Assembly: GCF_900114445.1 (NCBI RefSeq)
Contig: NZ_FOTB01000005.1
Location: 186,001-250,000, forward strand
Origin: Salinicoccus halodurans
GTDB taxonomy: Bacteria; Bacillota; Bacilli; Staphylococcales; Salinicoccaceae
Reading direction: 5' to 3'
Length of the DNA stretch: 64,000 bases
In this document: positions 61,285 through 64,000 of the stretch, in pieces
Numbering within the stretch: the stretch's first letter is position 1
How the letters are laid out: each line of letters starts with the position of its first letter
Program-made: the position numbers and the translations under genes
The notes under the pieces: model-generated
What the model saw: only the letters and a program-made list of their open reading frames with translations
Database searches by the model: none
What the model was told of the DNA's origin: nothing

Positions 61285-62499
61285 ATGAAAAAGTTATACA
61301 TTCTTACACCATTGTTGTTAATGATCCTTATGGCGTCCTGCGGGGCGTCAGAAAGCGAAGTCGCAGATCAGACCCAAACAGCGTCGGATGAAGAGGGGAT
61401 GAACAGCGTCCCTGTTGAAGAGCAGGAGGAAACGGTGACAAATGAAGTGGAAGAAAATCCGGGATATTACCAGACGGTGATTCCTTACCAGATTTCACCA
61501 TCCCGCGGACTGACAAGTTCCAATATGGTATCGAGCTATAATATTGAAACATTCGAAAAAGGCTTGTTTAATATCAGCAAACCTGTCTTCAGCACTGAAG
61601 ATTATATATTCAGGGAAGGGCAGGTCTTCACTGAAGAAATGGTCCGCGGTTTCCTGAACCGCAGTTATACATCTGAAGAAATCGATGCGATGAGTGAGGA
61701 GGAAAAGGCGGAAAACAATGCATTCAGCAACCTCGGTCTCAACCCCTCCAAAGAAGGGGAAACAGACCCGGAAGTCATTGCAGAGGAATCACCGCTCTAT
61801 CTTTCCCACATACTGGAGCAGAACTATATGACCCAGGACGAGGAAGGCAACCTGGATTTCTCAGGTATGACCATCGGACTCGCAATGAACAGCGAATATC
61901 ACTATCAGACAGAGCAGTACGGGGAAACATATACAAAAGAGCTCGATGAACAGGAAGTCAGAGAGCAGGGGGAACGCATGGCGGCTGAAATTCTGGAACG
62001 TATCCGTGCGAATGAACAGTATCAGGATATGACCATAGTGTTCGGCATATTCATGCAGTCAGGAGAGACGGATATTACACCAGGACATTTCCTGTCCACT
62101 GCGGTCGTTGAACCGGGAAGCAGTGAAATTTCCTCCTTCACTGAAATCGAGGAGAACTATGTGCTTCTTCCATCCTCTGAAGCGGGTAATATCAGCGAAG
62201 AGATAAACAGTGAGTATCAGAATTTCAACAGGAAGCTGGAATCATACTTTGACAGTTTCACAACATCCATCGGACAGGGTTATTTCAAAGATGGTACGCT
62301 CGAACATCTATCCATAGAAATCCCTCTGGAGTACAGCTCCCGGGGGGAAGTGATCGGACTCACCCAGTATGTAAGCGAAATGATTCAGGAACATTTCAGG
62401 GATACGGAAGTGGAAATCGCGATAAAAGATAAGAATAAAAGCTATGCCCTCATCACGAAGACAGCTGATGATGAACTTGATGTCCATATATATGAATGA
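61285..62499 (+). CDS. camS: CamS sex-pheromone-type lipoprotein
   Basis: A 404-residue membrane-anchored lipoprotein starting at ATG 61285, two nt after ligA. The signal peptide ends in lipobox MASC. In staphylococci and enterococci the residues just before this Cys are released as the cAM373-type heptapeptide (AIFILAS-like); the matching heptapeptide here would be LMILMAS. The mature protein (NPGYYQTVIPYQISPSRGL, GMTIGLAMNSEYHYQTEQYG, VVFGIFMQSGE-like) matches CamS through its length. Role of the mature lipoprotein unknown. Confidence 0.92.
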   Translation: MKKLYILTPLLLMILMASCGASESEVADQTQTASDEEGMNSVPVEEQEETVTNEVEENPGYYQTVIPYQISPSRGLTSSNMVSSYNIETFEKGLFNISKPVFSTEDYIFREGQVFTEEMVRGFLNRSYTSEEIDAMSEEEKAENNAFSNLGLNPSKEGETDPEVIAEESPLYLSHILEQNYMTQDEEGNLDFSGMTIGLAMNSEYHYQTEQYGETYTKELDEQEVREQGERMAAEILERIRANEQYQDMTIVFGIFMQSGETDITPGHFLSTAVVEPGSSEISSFTEIEENYVLLPSSEAGNISEEINSEYQNFNRKLESYFDSFTTSIGQGYFKDGTLEHLSIEIPLEYSSRGEVIGLTQYVSEMIQEHFRDTEVEIAIKDKNKSYALITKTADDELDVHIYE

Positions 62500-62511
62500 T
62501 AAAAGACATGA

Positions 62512-62546
62512 AAAAGGACTGCCGATTTTTTATCGGCAGTCCTTTT
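62512..62546. terminator. Bidirectional terminator between camS and putP
   Basis: A perfect 15-bp stem (62512-62526 with 62532-62546) with AAAA and TTTT ends. Confidence 0.9.
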
Positions 62547-62569
62547 CTTATTGGGTGCTTTTGATAATA

Positions 62570-64000
62570 TTATTTTTCTTCTTTAAGAATTCTTGTTGTT
62601 TCATCAAATTCTGCTTCTATTTCCTGCGTGATGCCTTCACCCTGCGTCATTTTACTTACAATGACTGCTGCAAGAGTAGAAACGATGACACCAGGAATGA
62701 TTTCATAAAGTCCGGTACCGAAAGTGCCTGCTGCGATCCAGATGATTACAGTTCCGGCACCACCGATGATTGCTGCTACAGCACCTGAACGGGTCATGCC
62801 TTTCCAGTGAAGAGAAAGTACAACAAGCGGACCGAATGCTGCACCGAACCCTGCCCATGCGTTTGCAACGATGTTAAGGATTACGGATTCATCGTCCCAT
62901 GCGATGATTATCGCAACCAATGCAACGAGAACAACGGAAAGTCGTCCCATGAAGACGTAGAGTTTATCGAGTTCTTCATCGGATTTCGTTTCTTTGTTCA
63001 CCATTTTAGTACGGATCATTTTATAGAAGTCCTGTACAAGTGAACTTGAAGTCACAAGCAACTGCGAAGAAATCGTACTCATGATCGCTGCCAGGATCGC
63101 TGCCAGGAAGAAACCACCGATAAGTGGGTGGAAGAGCACCTGGCTCATAAGTATCAATATCGTTTCAGGATCGGCTATAGCGTGACGTGTAGCGTCAGTG
63201 AAAGCAATACCCAGCAGGCCGGTCAGACAAGCGCCGATAAGTGAAATCGTCATCCATGTAATACCAATGCGGCGGGCCTGTGGAATGATTTTATGTGACC
63301 TGATGGACATGAAACGGACGATGATGTGAGGCTGTCCGAAATAACCGAAGCCCCATGCCAGGTTACTTAAAATCGTAACAATTGAAACACCGCTTATGAA
63401 TGACAGATAGTTGATATCAGCCAGTGCGCCAAGCTCTTCGATTCTGACAAAAGGCTCCACACCCTGTCCGGTCAGATTCAACCATGTCACGATAGGTATC
63501 ATTACAATCGCGATGAACATTATCGTACCCTGGAAGAAGTCTGTCAGGCTGACTGCCAGATAACCTCCAAAGAAAGTGTAGACGACAACTACACCTGCAG
63601 TAACAAATAATCCCCAGTGATATGGAAGATTAAATGCACTTTCGAACAATTTCCCGCCGGATACCATTCCACTTGCTGTATACACAGCGAAGAATATAAC
63701 TATAACAAGACCTGAAACAATTTTAAGTATGTGTCTGTTATCTCTGAATCTGTTTTCGAAAAAGTCCGGAAGTGTAATTGAATCCTTTGATACTTCCGAG
63801 TAGACGCGTAGTCTTGGTGCAACAACCCAGTAGTTTACATATGCACCGATTGTCAAGCCGATGGCAATCCAGATACTGGACAGGCCCACACTGTACATGC
63901 TGCCCGGAAGACCCATGAGCATCCAGCCGGACATGTCTGATGCACCTGCAGACAGAGCTGTCACCCATGGACCGATATTACGGCCGCCAAGCATGTATTC
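62570..64000 (-). CDS. putP: Sodium/proline symporter (5' end outside window)
   Basis: Na+-coupled proline uptake, used for osmoprotection and nutrition. At least 474 residues are visible, beginning in helix 2 ([31 protein letters not shown]). This places the true start ~45-50 residues further, beyond base 64000. Hallmarks of the SSS family are [44 protein letters not shown] and the C-terminal helices. The last ~25 residues are acidic. Same place next to camS as in Staphylococcus. Confidence 0.95.
   Translation of the reverse strand, partial: EYMLGGRNIGPWVTALSAGASDMSGWMLMGLPGSMYSVGLSSIWIAIGLTIGAYVNYWVVAPRLRVYSEVSKDSITLPDFFENRFRDNRHILKIVSGLVIVIFFAVYTASGMVSGGKLFESAFNLPYHWGLFVTAGVVVVYTFFGGYLAVSLTDFFQGTIMFIAIVMIPIVTWLNLTGQGVEPFVRIEELGALADINYLSFISGVSIVTILSNLAWGFGYFGQPHIIVRFMSIRSHKIIPQARRIGITWMTISLIGACLTGLLGIAFTDATRHAIADPETILILMSQVLFHPLIGGFFLAAILAAIMSTISSQLLVTSSSLVQDFYKMIRTKMVNKETKSDEELDKLYVFMGRLSVVLVALVAIIIAWDDESVILNIVANAWAGFGAAFGPLVVLSLHWKGMTRSGAVAAIIGGAGTVIIWIAAGTFGTGLYEIIPGVIVSTLAAVIVSKMTQGEGITQEIEAEFDETTRILKEEK

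Noticed and set aside
62444-62788. 114-residue plus-strand frame across the camS-putP junction
   Set aside because: It starts within camS, crosses the bidirectional terminator and is antisense to putP.

Overview
The window looks like a chromosomal segment of a low-to-mid GC Gram-positive coccus of the family Staphylococcaceae, most likely Salinicoccus or a close halotolerant relative. Three things support this. The right end (pncB, nadE, a DUF2179 protein, a NETI protein, purB, a gap gene, pcrB, pcrA, ligA, camS, putP) has the gene order known from Staphylococcus. Base composition is richer in GC than Staphylococcus itself. Osmolyte and proline transporters (BCCT, PutP) are present. Genus assignment is inference. 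I saw no tRNA, rRNA, insertion sequence, prophage or CRISPR array.

Layout. 1-9 kb: a truncated unknown gene, an RluA-type pseudouridine synthase, an AraC/GyrI-like regulator, a DUF429 protein, a membrane-anchored MutS-like ATPase, a macrolide-phosphotransferase homologue, a flavin reductase behind a perfect Fur box, an M20 amidohydrolase and a DUF554 protein. 9.2-17.9 kb: a coherent 5-oxoproline (pyroglutamate) module. It holds pxpB-pxpC-BCCP-biotin carboxylase-pxpA, an Nramp-fold transporter lacking the metal motif and a DUF1445 protein. An oligopeptide-type binding lipoprotein whose signal peptide is broken by an A7 tract follows, then pyroglutamyl peptidase. 18-28 kb: nagB, a 42-bp tandem repeat, two ABC exporters, VanZ, a siderophore-type binding lipoprotein, an M23 protein, AlkA and CapA. 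28-38 kb: a DUF779/aldehyde dehydrogenase pair, a BCCT transporter, divergent nagA/nagE with a perfect CcpA site, an Fe-dependent alcohol dehydrogenase and a lipoprotein resembling an I9 protease-inhibitor domain.

38.4-46.3 kb is the most interesting part. A PlcR/Rgg-like (RRNPP) regulator is transcribed divergently from a 57-residue secreted peptide, with an inverted repeat and a good promoter between them; this looks like a new peptide quorum-sensing pair. Nearby are a probable small RNA with its own promoter and terminator (about 42529-42614, minus strand), a Zur-controlled znuA, two back-to-back perfect palindromes upstream of rpmG, a FolD homologue lacking the usual catalytic lysine, and a YolD-like gene with a LexA box inside its promoter.

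46-64 kb: lactonase, Mn-dependent pyrophosphatase, an NAD-salvage set (pncA, pncB, nadE around an MFS transporter), purB, a VanY-like lipoprotein, pcrB-pcrA-ligA-camS and a truncated putP. Most transcription units are short and end in strong hairpin terminators, many shared by convergent genes.
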